Source: Amia ocellicauda (Eukaryota > Chordata > Actinopteri > Amiiformes > Amiidae). From it: 64,000 nucleotides of DNA. The position numbers and the translations under genes are program-made. The notes beneath the pieces were generated by a model, which was not told the origin of the DNA, did not search any database, and worked only from the letters and a program-made list of their open reading frames with translations. The DNA is taken from NCBI RefSeq assembly GCF_036373705.1, contig NC_089866.1, positions 20,746,501 to 20,810,500 on the forward strand, read 5' to 3'. Within the stretch, counting starts at the first letter, position 1, and each line of letters opens with the position of its first letter. Positions 1 through 14,669 of the stretch are shown in pieces.

Positions 1-3000
1 TTACTCATGCACTTTCATTTGGCTTTATTCTTTTAATTAAAAAGGGGAAATTAGTTCTACCTCAACACTATCAGAAGGAAAGTGTGAATGGGAAACCTTG
101 TCATTTTAAGGCAAACATATCACACAGCCAATCTCCTCAGGTCCCTCTCATAACAGGTCCAAACTTTAGAACAGGGTGTAGCACCAAGGCCAATTACAGC
201 CTGCCCGCTTTACCTCTTTTCTATTGTGTTGTCAAAACCAAACTATTAAAGCTTCAAAGACACAGAGCTATTGTAGCAGTGCTTGCTATTGTCTTTTAAT
301 GGATGCGTATCACTGCTGTTCAATAATCAGTTTTCTTCTTTATACACACAATCGCCCTGGCTGCCATCTGTCTGTGCCCAAGCTCGTCAGAGGGTCTTGC
401 TGTCAGGGAAGGAGAGGCAGTCGTGCGGCAGGCTGATGCCCTTGTGCCAGGGGGAGGTCCAGGCGGCGCACTCTGCTCTGCACTCTGTTATCACTAACGT
501 AAACAGACTTCATATGTTTTTTTTTTTCTTTAAAGCTCATAAATTCAGAGTTTGCGATGGCGATCTATAAAGTGCTGCTCTCCACGTGTCATTATCTCAC
601 CCTCTCACAGGCCTCAGTTTGGGAACTACTGGCACAGGGATTCACATCAGTTAGCAGCAGTGAAAGGAAACCACAAACATCAGGAACATGTAGGAGAAGA
701 GGGCCTACTTTGGGAATCTCTTAATGAAGGCAACTCTGACTTAGTCACTGCTTCACGTGGATGCTCTTGAACCAGGCTAACCTCTCTCTCTCCCAGTTGC
801 AACAAGCAAAGCCCCAGGAATGAGGAATTCAAAGGACACAGCTAATCCACAAACCTGCAGAAATGATTGCACTCCTTGTAAAACCTCACACTGGAATACC
901 TAGTTATTTCTCTGGGAACTATTTGTGCGGTTTTAGGAGGTGCTGATGACCTCCATTTCACAGACATACGAGGAGACTACCACTGAGAAGAAACGGCTTG
1001 ATCAATAAACTGCTTTAGACATATCTACACCATTACCAAGAGGGAAACTGACTGATCTCTGCTGCAGTGGTACCAGGAGAAACTGGGCCCTGCAACAACA
1101 TGTAAAACACCGGGAATGTCCTGCTCATTGACAGGGTATGCCATGATAATTCCTCATCCTTGACTAAACAATATCACCCAAGAAGATCCAATATCATCCC
1201 ACCATTATCTGCTAACTGCCATATACATTTCTAAAGAATAGCAAAAATCTCTATTATTTGGCTCACAAGTTATTTTTATTACATGCAAAAAACCACAACA
1301 ACAATATTGTACAGCACAATTGGCATAATACAAGAGTCAGACTAAACTTGGGACTGTGGAGCTTTAATGTGTTTCCCTGCAAATACACTGGGGAGATTAA
1401 AAAAACTAAAATAAAAATAAATAAAAAGTCTTGTTGAAATGATGGAATAGCACTGTAAGGCTATTTTTTCCCCTTTAATGAGGATGAGGAAAACAGATGT
1501 TGGGGAGTTTGTGTGCACAGCTTTGCCTTTCAAAACAAAAGCTGAAATGCATCAGAGATCAGATGCTGTGACGCTGAACTGTGATGCTGGTGAGGAGCAG
1601 TGGCTACGGGCCATTATTCAGAATGGTTTTGGAACAGAAGACATATTGGTTACATCAAGTGACAATCTGGAATAGGGGTCGGATTGTGATGTCACTGTAA
1701 GAATGTATGCGAAGGCCTACATGCTGAGACCGTTTGTAGCGCTTGCTGCTGGTTACATTCTGCAGCTCCAGGCAATACAAAGGGACACAGTTCGTTTGTC
1801 CTCTGACAGGGTTACAGACGGCAAATATATCCAGATTATTACATTTCATCAACTCAATCCAGATGATTATTTAAAAAGCCATGTCTAACTGCACTGTGGT
1901 ACAAATCAATACCATAGCTACTGTAACTCTAGAGCAATCAATGCTGCTTGCGAAAGGAAACAAAAAAAAAAAAAAGAAGAAGAAAACCCTGAATAAATCC
2001 ATTCTGGTGATTCAGAAATATGGCCATTAACAGACTTTACTGGTACAGCTCCACTTGCTAAGGAGGTAATTTAATTTGAATCTGCCCCCATGCTTTATGA
2101 ATCATAATAGAGAATGCAGTACATGCAAGGAGGTTATTTTTCTCCATCTACTTACTATGCACTGCAGAAGATTCATTTTCTCTACCAGTCTTTAGCCACT
2201 CGCTCCTAAACTGTAATATTATGCATGGTACAAATCCCCCACATAGCTTTAGAATTGGTTCAGGTACCAAAGGATGTTTAGTTACCAAATACATGCATTG
2301 TCTCATGGGCCAAAAAAAGTTTTACTTGACAGTCAGTAGCTGGTACCCTTGCGGAGAGAAAACAGGAGATGGCACCATGTCTTCAGCCTGGCAGCACCAC
2401 CACAGAGACCCATACTGTCAACCCCACATGGAGCTCAGTGAAATCCAAGCTGAAAGACACCGCCAGCGCAGAGCAAGAAGCATGTGTCGCCCATCACGTT
2501 TAAACAGCAACAGTGTTTTTACGCACATGCAGTTCAACTCGGGAGAGGCATCATTAGGTGGAGGCAATGGCTTTCCCCACAGGAACTCTATGGGTATCTT
2601 CTCCCTAATTAAATATTAAGCCCGTAATTATTTCAAGGGGTCTTTGGAAATTCCCCCGAGATCTTCGTGCTTTTAACACAGCATATTTACGGAGAGACGC
2701 TTCACGGAAATAAGAAAAGCGCCGGATCGCCTAAAGGCCAATAACACCACTTGACTTTGACTTCTTTGCTGTGATCACAGACAGTAGCTGTTCCGCCTGT
2801 GAGTACGTCGCTGATGTACACAAGGAGCAGCTTTACTTCATACATCTTTTCAAATATTAAAATAAACACTTCCCCCACCCCCCTTATGGCAATTACTGAA
2901 TCAAACAACCAAGGGACTCTGCACACATACACACTGTGCCATAACTGAATAAAAAAGACAGCTGGTTCAGTGTGACTGAATGGCAGCCCCTTCTCCGAAC

Positions 3001-4590
3001 CCCCTGCCCGGCATCACCCAGGCGTTCAGAAAATGAAATCCGATTCTACTTACCATCTACGTCAAAAGGTTTCTGTCATATTTGTAACGTATTTCCTAGA
3101 GGCCACAATAGAAAACCAAGTAAATATATCTCTGTGCAGAAATAGGGTCAGCATATATATAGGAGATGGTGGAAGTGCCATTGCATGGGGTTCCAGAATG
3201 ACCGGCCACAAATGTGCCCTGTGACCAAATGGAAAAATCAGATATAATGGGTACATTGCAGACGTGAGCAGGGTTAATTGGGAGATGTGGCCTGCTTTTA
3301 AGAGCTGCAATACACTTAAATGTATGTGCCAAAAACCCTTCTTAATAACTCTGCTCCAAAGTGCAGCAAGCAAGTGAAGCAAGTTGTGACAGGGTTTGTT
3401 AGTTCTGTTGGATTTTAAAATGTTGATCTGTATTTAGACAAATCTGTCTTTGAAAGAACACAACCTAAAATAGAACAAAGTTCTAGGTGTTAGGCTTTTG
3501 TGAGAATTTCTAGTATTGATCAGCACAATATGAACTTATCACGAATTAATTCCTTTTGGCTCATACAGGGCCTGTGTGTATCTGCCTTTCTGTCTGTGTC
3601 TTGAGAAGTCTGTAGCAGACAGACACTCAGTTCTCAAAACATCTGATTTCCCTGCCTTGAATCTTTCAGGGGATGAGGTAAACATGGCTGTATTGATAAC
3701 AAAGCTTCCTGTTGTTTCTGAGAGTCGTCCATAAGATTACAGAAGTGGTGAGGTGGATTTGTAGCAAAGGCTATGACATATCTAATCTACTATATTAGAT
3801 ATATTATTGATTATTCGATAGCCAATATAATCTCTTAGCCTTGCATATTGATCAATACTTTATGCATATTCATTGATTCTTCCAAATTATTCCCATATAT
3901 AGACTTTTTCTTTGATCGCTTTCGAGGTCTCAACCTATAAATAACTGCACCTATTTTGCTTGGAGCTCAGAACCTTCGCTGAGTCCGGGGATCTTCCGTA
4001 TCTCTGTCACCTGTTTCTCTAGATTATTTTATTACCATTATATATCATATTGATTCACTGTGATCCTGTGGATTCCTTACACATCAGAATTCTTACACGT
4101 TTGTAGAATAATAATAATAATAATAAAAATAATATTTGATAATTTATCTGATCAACGAATCACACTCCGTAACGTTCTATGAGGGAGGAACTATTGACAG
4201 TAAACAGAAGTTCTGCCTTTCTAACACAAAGCTCTATCTGCCCCTCCCCAGGTTGTTTTGTGCTCAGTGTCTATGGTTAAAATGAGAACACAGAAAAACT
4301 GAATCTCAACATCAGAAACATTGTGAAACAGCCCCCGTTGTGCAACCTGCCATGATGCAAAGCCAATCAAAAATATTGCAACACGTTTGCTTCCCTCTCT
4401 GTACACACAGTGCAGGAGGCACAACGGAACAGCCTGAGAGCCCACCGGTGTTCTAGAATGTGACCTTTAAAATGTCACCTCAAATCTTCCCCTCACGTCT
4501 ATCTCCTGCCTACCGAAAACCTCAGGCCACTGAGGAGGCACTCACCGTTGACACACGGCAGCCTATGAGACAAGCAGGACTACTGGGCTA

Positions 4591-4637
4591 GAGAGAGAGA
4601 ATGAGAGAGAGAGAGAGAGAGAGACAGACAGAGAGAG
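4591..4637. repeat. (GA)n microsatellite
   Basis: Interrupted GA dinucleotide run, with GACA variants at the 3' end. Confidence 0.95.
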
Positions 4638-6017
4638 CTTGCCCTAAACAGGAGGGGAGACTGAGTGATTGCCGGTCGAGGGTTTAAAAAGCAGCGTAGT
4701 TTACATCAGCAGGCCTCACCCCCCAAGAGAACAGGGAACACGGCCAAACACATCCAGAACACTCTCATCGCCGCAGCAGTGTGAGGTCTGCCTGTTACCA
4801 TGCATCATACCAACCCCTGGGCAGCTGCATGACTCAAATGAGCTTTTCCAACCAACTGCACCGTCTGGACTCCAAGCAAATGTACAGGACCCAGGGGGGG
4901 CCGGGATCCCAATCCCCACCACCCACACCCCTCATGGCTCTGTAGCAGACCTGGACATCTTCATTCCCCAGCTCCTGTAGGTGCAGATGAGGTCATACCT
5001 TTGTAATGGAGATTTGTGTTTGGCTGTTGTTGTTGCCAGCAGCACTTAAACTGGCCTGGTGCTTTTCGGAGGTTCATGACGGGAATCTAGTGGAGTCCAT
5101 CAGTTCAGCTCACTCTGCACAGTGCACTTTCAGTTAAAGAAAAGAAAAAACGGGAGGTGGAGGGGCACTTTAAGATCGAATCGTTTTTTCCCTGTTAAAA
5201 GACCCAGTCGGTGACCTTTGTGAAATACAGAATTAATTAGCCTTTGAGCTTGTGGAGAAAAGAAGGCGTCATATTAGTAACATGGCATAGAATTGGGCTC
5301 CGACGTGTCATTTGAAAAACTGTTCATCTCCACGCTTATATGAAAGTAGCCTGTTCTTGTATTTTGGAAGACATATTTTGCATTGGCGAGTTTCCATCAA
5401 GCAGCACAGCTATAGGAAGAAAATAACCCGTAGCACAGTTCCCGGGGGTTACGCGGTACATGGAAATTCATTACAGTGAGTGCATTGATTGCAAGGTGTT
5501 CTTATCCCCAGGAATATGCCACAGTTTATATAAAAGCAATTGAATTTTGCATTGACTGTGACAGAAACACAAGTAAGCCACTCACCCACGTACACAACGG
5601 ATTAAGACAAAGCACTTACAATATGACCTTACAGTAACATACAAGTCAAGGAAAAAAACACCTTTATGATCATCTTCATTAAAAACTAAATGCTGTCACC
5701 TGATGCCCGTGTCAGATTCCCAAAAGGAACTAAAAGAGAGGACCATGCTCATGGAGCAACAAATAAATACTTTACACCCTGAACCGAAATGTCTTGTTTC
5801 TGAGTTACTTATGAACCACAATAGAAAAGATAATGGGACAGATCAATACAGACACAGGTCAGACAGGATTATCAGGGCAAGGCAAACACTAGAGGGTATG
5901 ACTGATCAGACACAGTTATTTACATGAATCTAACTAGGAAGGTTATTGTTATTTTTTGCTTCTCACAAGAATGTCAGTTTTAATGTAATATATTAATACT
6001 GATTAAATTATAATTAC

Positions 6018-6018
<1 letters not shown>

Positions 6019-6071
<53 letters not shown>
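6019..6071. repeat. (AAT)n microsatellite
   Basis: About 17 uninterrupted AAT units in AT-rich DNA. Confidence 0.95.
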
Positions 6072-6072
<1 letters not shown>

Positions 6073-6770
6073 TTGGGAAATAATACTTTATTATTATACT
6101 TATTAGTGATGAAATCTTGAAAGTCCACTACGTATTTAAAGAGAGTGTTTAACAGCAGTTTTAATGAATCAATCAATTCTCAATGCCATTAGTAGAGGAA
6201 TTGAAAATTGGATTTTCCATCAACAAATCACAGCCAGGATAGTTAATTACTGTGCGCCACACTTAAACCAAAATGTTCACATTCAAGTCCATTGCTGTTT
6301 TTCATTAATTGCATAAACATTTGGCAGCATCTTAAAAGTACAGTCACCACAGACTAACAACAATGTGTCACTGAATGGGAAGGGGATTCGAGCAACACCC
6401 TGTTTCGTGTAAGCAGAGGGATCTTCAGTCTCTCTGAGAGGCAAACAAATACAATTTGATGTATATCAAAATATATCAATACAAAAATAAAGGTTTTGTG
6501 GCACAGCTGCTGATTACACAGTTGTGCAGGATAGCCTTCGGACACCTACAAAACCCTGGGCACCCTTCCAGTCCTAATCATAATAAAGCTCTGATCATCG
6601 TGTGTGGCCACTGCATGCTCCACAGTGCCCCGGTCTAGCCAATTAGGCGGTAAAACAGCCACCTTATCTCGCACTGTTGCATAGAGTTCATTAAAAAGCA
6701 GGCTGAAGTGACTTGATAATGTTGGGGTGTTTCAATTTCCAACAATGTGTCTACCCCCAACACACACAAA

Positions 6771-6779
<9 letters not shown>

Positions 6780-6820
<41 letters not shown>
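6780..6820. repeat. (CA)n microsatellite
   Basis: About 20 CA units, preceded by a CT run and followed by gacacacag. Confidence 0.95.
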
Positions 6821-6825
<5 letters not shown>

Positions 6826-7453
6826 ACAGAATTTATTTCAGAAAAGAGCAGGTGCTGGTGGAATCTGCTTGTTTGCAATAATCCATTCTCTTCTTCCCTG
6901 CAGACATTTAATTTCCTACCACAGCTGCCTTGCTATCAATCTGATCAGGTATTTAGTGCATGATCAATATCACGTTTCAGTCAACAAACAGCCTGCCTCA
7001 CTCTGAAATGCAATCCTATCCACAAAATGCCAACAACCTTACGAGCATTTACTGTAAGTCTGCCCAGACATATACACTTTCCTGTGTCCAATGTTAGCAT
7101 CAAAGAGGCAACACAAACAACGACGACGACAAAAAACTAAAAAAAAATCATCTCTTTCCCGCTTTGCCTACATCTGCTACCCCATTAAATCAAAGCCCAC
7201 CAGTGGAAATTTACACTGCCCTGTTCAAAAGGAATAAGAACAACGGACCAATCATTACCTCTGGAATATCTCGGGAAAGCCTGCCGATCGCACATTTTCC
7301 TGCATTCCATCAGGAACTAGCATCTGCTCTTTTCTTCAACGAATGTGAAAACACAAACAGATCTGTCATGCCTGGCTGTTATTTTTGTTGGTGTGTTGTT
7401 GTTTTTTGTGTGCAGTTGTGCTGTTTGGGTTGCATGCAGTTAAGCAGCAGAAG

Positions 7454-7455
<2 letters not shown>

Positions 7456-7497
<42 letters not shown>

Positions 7498-7788
7498 GCG
7501 TGCTTGTCAGTGCAGCGAGATGCAGAATCAACCAAAGAGGGAAATTGATTCTCCTCTTCCTTCTCCCTGATTTTTTATGTCTTCTTCTTCTTCTTCTTCT
7601 TCTTCTTCTTCACCTCTGCTGTAGCCATTGAGCAGAGTTGCCATGGAGAAGTAGGAGGCTGTTCGCTGAGCTGCTTTCGGATTTACAGCCAGATGATACG
7701 CCAGAGGAGGACAAACCACTGGCTAATCAGAGCTGGGCCACATCTTCCCTGCACTCACACCCTCTCTCTCTCTCTCCTTTCGCCCTCC

Positions 7789-7824
<36 letters not shown>

Positions 7825-7887
7825 GATTTTGCAATATGTTGTCACCAGCTTCACACTTGATTTGCATGCAGATCTATGCCGAAATGC

Positions 7888-7964
<77 letters not shown>

Positions 7965-7994
7965 ACACACATACACACATACATACATACATAG
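7456..7994. repeat. Cluster of four microsatellites: (GA)n, (CTT)n, (CT)n, (CA)n
   Basis: (GA)n at 7,456-7,495, (CTT)n at 7,581-7,611, (CT)n at 7,761-7,776 and 7,791-7,822, and (CA)n running into (CATA)n at 7,889-7,994. Long open frames across this stretch are only the repeats read as dipeptides. Confidence 0.95.
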
Positions 7995-10900
7995 TTAGAA
8001 ACAGTGAAGCATACATTCACACATGCAATGCTGCCAGTCAGCTTACAAAACAAACAGAGCTTCTCTTCACCGCACTGAATAAAGAAAGAAAGAAATATAA
8101 AGACTGTGGTTATGGTTTTGTCTTTCAGCAGAAGGAATCTGGACACTATTTTTGTATTTTCTTGTGTCCCAAGAGGTGGTAAGAAAGCAATCATAGGACA
8201 TGACATATTGTGTTCATATTTGCTAGGGTACATAAGCCTATCATATCAACAGCAATACTAATACTGAGGGGGGGAGGTTTGACATTATTGCAAAAATAAA
8301 GACGTCCAAAAGAATTAAAATCACTGTGCTTCTGGTTTGCATCTGGATGACAGAGGATGTTTTGGAAATTGAGAGTAATTAATAACTCTCCCAAGATTTT
8401 TTCTCCCAGTTATTAGAGCCCTTCTGAACACCTCTTAACACCTGAAACCATTACATTATTTCTGGAAGACAGACAGAAAGACACTCTATAGCCCTTCAGC
8501 CTTCAGACAATGCGGTTTGAATATGCGATTTAGTATAACCACAACACATCGGCTATTAGCTTTCCATAATGATTAAAGGAAGTTGGCACACTTTCCTGAT
8601 TGCATGGCTCACCCTAACTCTGCAGAGTTCTTCCTCTGAGGGAAAGAATCCAAAGCCAAGCCAAAGCATCCACAGCAAGACAAAATCAAAGCAACCTGGC
8701 ACAGTTTGTAGATTGTAATACACGATCCTCACTGAAAAACACAGAGGACTGTGTATGGGTAGGCGTACACAGACAGCGTTGTTCTTGAGTCAAGAAGCAT
8801 CCTTGGTAACAGGCTTCTCAAATTCCCGTTCAGAGCCGTCTGTGAATGCCTTCCCGTGCACAAGCTTTGTCAGTGTCTAGCACACACAGCACATGGAAAA
8901 GCTCTAAATAAAAACAGCTGTTGAGTAATGCATTGGGGGTTTTGTTGTGTAGGATTGGAGAAACAGAAATAGATGGCAGCCACAGTTTGGAGATGTACTG
9001 GGGCCGGAGAAGGAGCTGCCCTGATGCTGCAGCAGTGACGTAGCCACTGCAGCACCACGTTAACCCACTAACCCAATATCATCTATAGTCCTCTCCCCAA
9101 ACACAGTCTGTGCTTTACATCCATCAAAATATTAACAAACGCATTTCTGATATTGCTCTTTCCTTCGGGTATTCTGGTCACAGTCCAGCACAAAGAAACA
9201 GACACTTCCCTCAGACAAATCATGGTAAATCAACCATGGATCTTCATTTCATTAGCCCAACAAAATAGCACAACATGCAACTCTTCAGACATAGTGTAAT
9301 TAAAAGCAAACTAATAAGGACAGCAGGAGAACAAGACGGTAGAAGCAGAACCATTGACAAACCCTTTTCTGACCCTGGGCAATAGCAGATTTATTAATAT
9401 TATATTATAATTATTGTTAGTTATTCTGCTCACCCAGCAGGGATGTCTAATTTAAAATTAAAAGGCTTGTCAATGTCTTATTTTCTTGCCGTCTGCGTAG
9501 TGTACAACTCCCTACCCTTATCTAGCCATCAGCAGATTTCTATAACAAAATCACAGCCCCAGCTTATAAATGGATGTGCTGATCGAATTCACTTATGTCC
9601 CTGTCTGGCCTGTCCTTATCGAGCCATCGCATGAATTCTGCCCCTTCGTTTGTGGCCTTTTGGCATTTTTGTAAACCGTTCCGCATAGCAATTTGTAACA
9701 TCTCAAAACCATTTTGTTTCCCCAACTTTCTTTTTTTTTCTTTTCCCTTCTTTCTGAGAACTAATACCACATCCCCCATAACTGGTAAGAGAGATACTAG
9801 AACTCCTCGCTCCCTGCCCATTTCCAAATTATGAGCACACGCTACAACAGGAGAGTGAGGGTGTTTTACAGTCAGCAGAAAGGAAGCAATTGAACACAAG
9901 CGAGATTTACCTTCCCGGTTCGATACTACCAGCTTGAATCCTTTTAAATGTTACTCTGACTTGTTTGTTTTTTGGGATGTGCAGACATTTCTGTCACAAA
10001 ACACTCACTTTTCAGAGCCCTGGTTAGTTGAAATTGACTCTGACACCTTTTAATTGCACCACTGATGTTGTCAAGGACCAGGGAGTATATATATTTCAAT
10101 TAGGAGCTGTTTGTTATTTGTTCTACATGAAATTGTGTCAGTACTAAAAGTAACACAGCTCCAAATCAATTTATTCAGTCGGTGGAGCTCTTTCTGAAAT
10201 GCTCGGTTAGATTAGTACAAAAGTGAGGTGATTACTAAATACAACGCTGCGCGTTTTCTGGATAAATAGAATTTGTTGCAATCTTAACTCATCGCAGAGG
10301 GGTTGTTCATTTTCAGCAGCTGGAAAATAACCTGTTTATTGTAAAGCCCTCAGATGTGTCGGATAGATTGATGGGTTTAAATCCACGACTTAAGAGAAAT
10401 ACTTTAATCCAACAGGCCGATGTTTTATTTCTGTACACCTAAGGAGCGAGTGTTGCAACTTTGTGAAAACTCAGAAAGTGCCTGTATTTGAGTCATTTAC
10501 TGATGGCTCGTTATTTACAGGTGAATTCATTTAGAAACTCCACTTTTCAGATCGTGCCACTTGTTTCAGTGCTTGACTGTGCTAATTGTCCCTTTAACTG
10601 TCACTCACAGAAACTGGAATGCCTGAGGGGAAACTGAATGTTGTTTGCTGACACTTAACTAAACGCTTAAAAAATTATTCCCCACACAGACATCCCATCC
10701 CTCGTGGCGTAAGGGTCTCGGCCACCTTCAGACAAAGGGTGAACATGACTCACTACAAAGCACTCTTAGATGGTGCACACCACAAGAATGAAAAAAATGA
10801 TATTCTGGTTGAGTTTTGGCATTCACCGTATTACATCACCCTGAGCCAGCCGATGAGACTTTACCCTTCTACATGACACTTCCTTATAGACTTCCTGTCG

Positions 10901-11000
10901 GTTTTCGTATACGCGGCATCTGAAATAGTTTCCTCTAGAAAAAGTCTATCGACTGCCTCGCAGAGAAAGGCAGCTCTGATAACAGAAACAGAATACTCAC

Positions 11001-11047
11001 ATTGCATTTCCAGCGGTCATTGTTTCAAACACAGTTGGGTCTTGGGC
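11001..11047 (-). other. Candidate 47-bp 5'UTR exon (PITPNM2?)
   Basis: The minus strand shows acceptor ctctctttgcag, then 47 bp, then donor GCAAT|GTGAGT (plus 10,995-11,000). It contains an ATG (plus 11,017-11,019) that stays open to the donor. It would fit a leader exon between the 40-kb promoter and coding exons left of the window. There is no homology evidence. Confidence 0.3.
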
Positions 11048-14000
11048 CTGCAAAGAGAGTGCACTTATTTTTAAGGTTACTCGAATCTGCTGCATTCTGA
11101 TTAAGTTTCAGCTTCATATTTAGATATTTAGATATATGTGTGAAACTGGGAAATGCGTCAAAAGGAGGTCTTCAGCACTTCAAGTCACACTCTCCACTGA
11201 GGGCCTGTACTGCTGTAAATACTGCATTTTTAGGCTGAACTTAGCAAAGTGAGCGTTCTAGAGATATTGCTGTGAGGTTCATAAGGAACCTTACTATCAA
11301 AACAGCCCTGACACCGCACTCCTTTGGCAAGCTTTGTATACGCATCATAAATGTATATTAGAATTCATTTAATGTGACAGTACTTTTTTGGTACCTAAGA
11401 AAACAGGCTTTTAGTGGACACTTTAAATATGTCAGCAGGTTCTCCCTCTTACATGGAGATGGAAATTCTGACACTGTGCCGTCTAATCTCCTGCCCTTCC
11501 TGTCTCTAACCTCTCTCTCACCTCTCTCCCCCACTTAGTGTCCAATAATGGATGCAGCTCTTAGGCTTTAACAAAAAATCATCCTAGACATGACATCTCC
11601 CATTGCAACACACCATTCCCTCTCTTTTTCACACAGCTCAAATGCACTGAGCAAAGTTGCACACTTACGGTTACAGCAGCTTAAGAGACTGAAGGTAAAA
11701 CAGGGAAGAAATGTTTTCAAATGTAGTTTTGTGGCGTGTATGACCACCAGAGGGGTATTTATCATGCAAATCCTGAGACTGTCAGCCTCCCTCAACAGGC
11801 GAAAGAAAAACCCTGCTTAAGAGGCTCGATCTTCCATCAAGGTGTGGCCCACAGCCACAGCAACGTTTGGTGAAACTGTTACATCAACTCAGCACGTTTT
11901 GACGTTTGTAAAAAATGTTTAAAAAATAAAGTATAAAATAAAGAAAAAATAAACCCTTGACGCATTTGCAATGAGCAAAGGCAGGTTATTTATAGAGCTG
12001 AGAGTTGATTGGTGTATGCCACTGCACTTGTTTTCTTTTAAATTACAGTAATAAATTACCCGCCCAGGGGATTTATGCTCAGATAATCAGCAGCCATGCG
12101 TTTCTCTGAGTGCCACCACTCAGTATGATTAAAAATATATTTTTGCAAAGTCAGAAAACCATACTTCCTTTTTTGTTTGTTTCGGCTAGTCCCATTGTAT
12201 AAGAACTTGATTTTTGGCACTCATAAGAGTTCAGAATTATTAAGCTGACATCTCCTAGAACACACTCTTCCCAAAAGGCAGATCCAAGCTACTGCTATTT
12301 CTCTTCCATGCAATTCTGCTTTTGTATTTTTAGTTGTCTGATACCTTTGTGTAAAGCAGCTCATATTAAAAAACAAAACAAAAGGACTGTAAAAAGTTCC
12401 ACAAGTAACAGATGTTCCACAGTCACAGATGATTTAGCAACTGAGTGTTTCAGACCCCAGTTACGTGTGGCGGTGCTTCATATTATAATGTTTCACACTC
12501 CCAATCAAATTTATTGAGACACTAACAGGGTGCATTTTCAAATTATTAAACTCATCCTAATCTGGCTGAGATCAAAGTGTCCATGTCTGGGTTCATATGA
12601 TTGAGCGCTGGTAGCATGTGCTTCCAGGAGATGGACTAAAGATATCGTACTCAGGAATAAATATTTTGAACTTGGGTGATGACATGTAGAATTACTGAGG
12701 GAATCATATTGCACATAATAAAGGGAAGTATCCTGCTTTCTTGATCAAATGCCAGGGGGGTGATGGGCTAATTCTGTATACCTTTCAGCAGATTGTGATT
12801 GTGAGTTGGTCCAGTAAAGCAGAAAACTAAAAAGCTTACATACAGGAAGGACCCTGAGACACCGTGGGACACTGTTTAATATAACGCACCGCCAGGTCAG
12901 AGAAAGAGCAAGGAGTGGAGGACCAGTGTGCATTTGATCTGGGAGGTTACAATTATAACTAGCAAATAATAAACTCTCTCATACAGAGAAAAAAGAAAAA
13001 CATGCTCCCGTGGCAATTTTAGGTTAGGATCTTCCAGTGAACAAAGCACATGTGCATGAAATTGCTTTAACAGTCACACTATACAGCTCAGTTACTTATT
13101 GATCTTTTTTGTGTGGATTAAAGACAGATCGCGAATTTTATGGTTAATGTTGACAGCACAAAGAGTAGCCCATAACTGTCTATTATTTTGGTGACTGTGC
13201 AATGACCGATGTGCAAATGAAAAAAACCCAGCTCCTTCCGCTCTCAGATTAGAGATGTTCGGCACAAGGGCGTCTTTTCCCCCCACTGTCCTGTCACAGC
13301 AAATCAATCTCACTGCCCCTGTGACAGAGAGCCTGTGGGCCTTGGAGAACACTAGCTGTGGAACCCTGCGCCCCGGCCCTGACACTTCCACAACCCACAC
13401 AGCAGCTGTGCAGACCGGCGGTGCCCCCCTCTCCCAGCCTGTCACTCACCCCACACTGAGGAAAGGGAGCAGGGATCCTCACAGAGCGCCTTAAAGCGCA
13501 GATCAACTCCTTCTGAAAACCCCTCACCAAGAGGAAAAAAAGACCTGCGCTCTAGGATGACCTCAGAAATAAAAACATTTTAAGGAAACCAACACCCAGT
13601 GCAGACATATTTCATCCCATTTGCTTTACACAGATTTGATTTCTGATGTGTATTGGGACATCTAGATCCCTGTGCACACCAAACACGGCTGTGATTTTTC
13701 ACACCATGATAGAAGGGCACGCTGATATACACCCACCCACCCACACACGCTCGCCCCCAAAAAACTAAAGGAAAAACAGCAGATCCATAGAGCTGGAGTC
13801 ATCCACAACAAAAACAAGAGCAATCACTAATAATCTAGGCTGGCTTTCTTGCCCAGAAATACTGCTCTGTGCTCTGCAGTTGACAGGGCATTGATCTCAC
13901 GGTCAAATTGTGATGAAAGGAAATTCCATCTCCTTCTGTACGGGTGTGGTGTACGGGGTGTTATTTTGTACCATCTGTTTTATTGCTCAGATCAGGGCAG

Positions 14001-14638
14001 CGAAATCCTGTTCGCAATGGCGTCAAAGGCTGTATGTCACAGATAAGGTGGGTACTCAGTAGAGCTCAGTGCAGCAGAAGCCTCGTCTCCATTCAGGTTG
14101 TTAACTTTAATGGCTCCTTTCCCTCCGTTATGCATATTTGTTTTCACCGAGAGAATAGCTCTGTATTTATCACCGCAAACAGCCTGGGCCCCATGCAGCT
14201 GAGCTGTTCAGTTACACTAAAACTCTTGGGGAAAATGCAACTAGAAATACATTTTGTTTGAAAAACTCCTTTAACAGCTAGATACGACACTGGGGAGACA
14301 TATATTGCCATTCCCCATCCGATAAACCACATCTCTTGACCAGAAATGATTTAATTTCCTTCAAAACACTCAATGCAAATAGTATCTGGGTGTAAGCACA
14401 GCAAAGGGAAAACAAAGTGCAGGTGAAAATGTGTTAATGTGAAGCCTGCCAAAAAAACATACATTGCCGTGTCTGCATTGATCATTTCTCAATTCGGCAA
14501 TCGCAAGCTTGTTTTGGGATAATTGAACAAAATTATAACTACCCCTACTTGTTCCATTGTCATTTACATCAGGGACATATGTAGGAGGTGTGATTTTCGA
14601 GTACAGCGGATTGCGGTGAGAACACGATGAACTATAAT

Positions 14639-14669
<31 letters not shown>

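Larger units (their letters stand above)
1..11000. other. Noncoding stretch, probable PITPNM2 intron
   Basis: No exon with recognisable protein similarity on either strand. It holds only simple repeats (4.6, 6.0, 6.8 and 7.5-8.0 kb) and AT-rich single-copy sequence. Short open frames look like chance. Confidence 0.5.

Noticed and set aside
3053-3095. Exon-like pair on the minus strand (acceptor cctctag, donor GTAAGTA)
   Set aside because: Good splice sites, but no coding similarity and no context. It shows how often decoys appear in this interval.
7889-7994. Regular short repeats that could suggest an array
   Set aside because: It is a plain CA/CATA microsatellite with no spacers. A CRISPR array makes no sense here.
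13450-13512. 63-bp exon-like pair on the minus strand in a GC-rich patch
   Set aside because: Acceptor and donor are plausible, but there is no homology or partner exon, and it is within the expected number of decoys.
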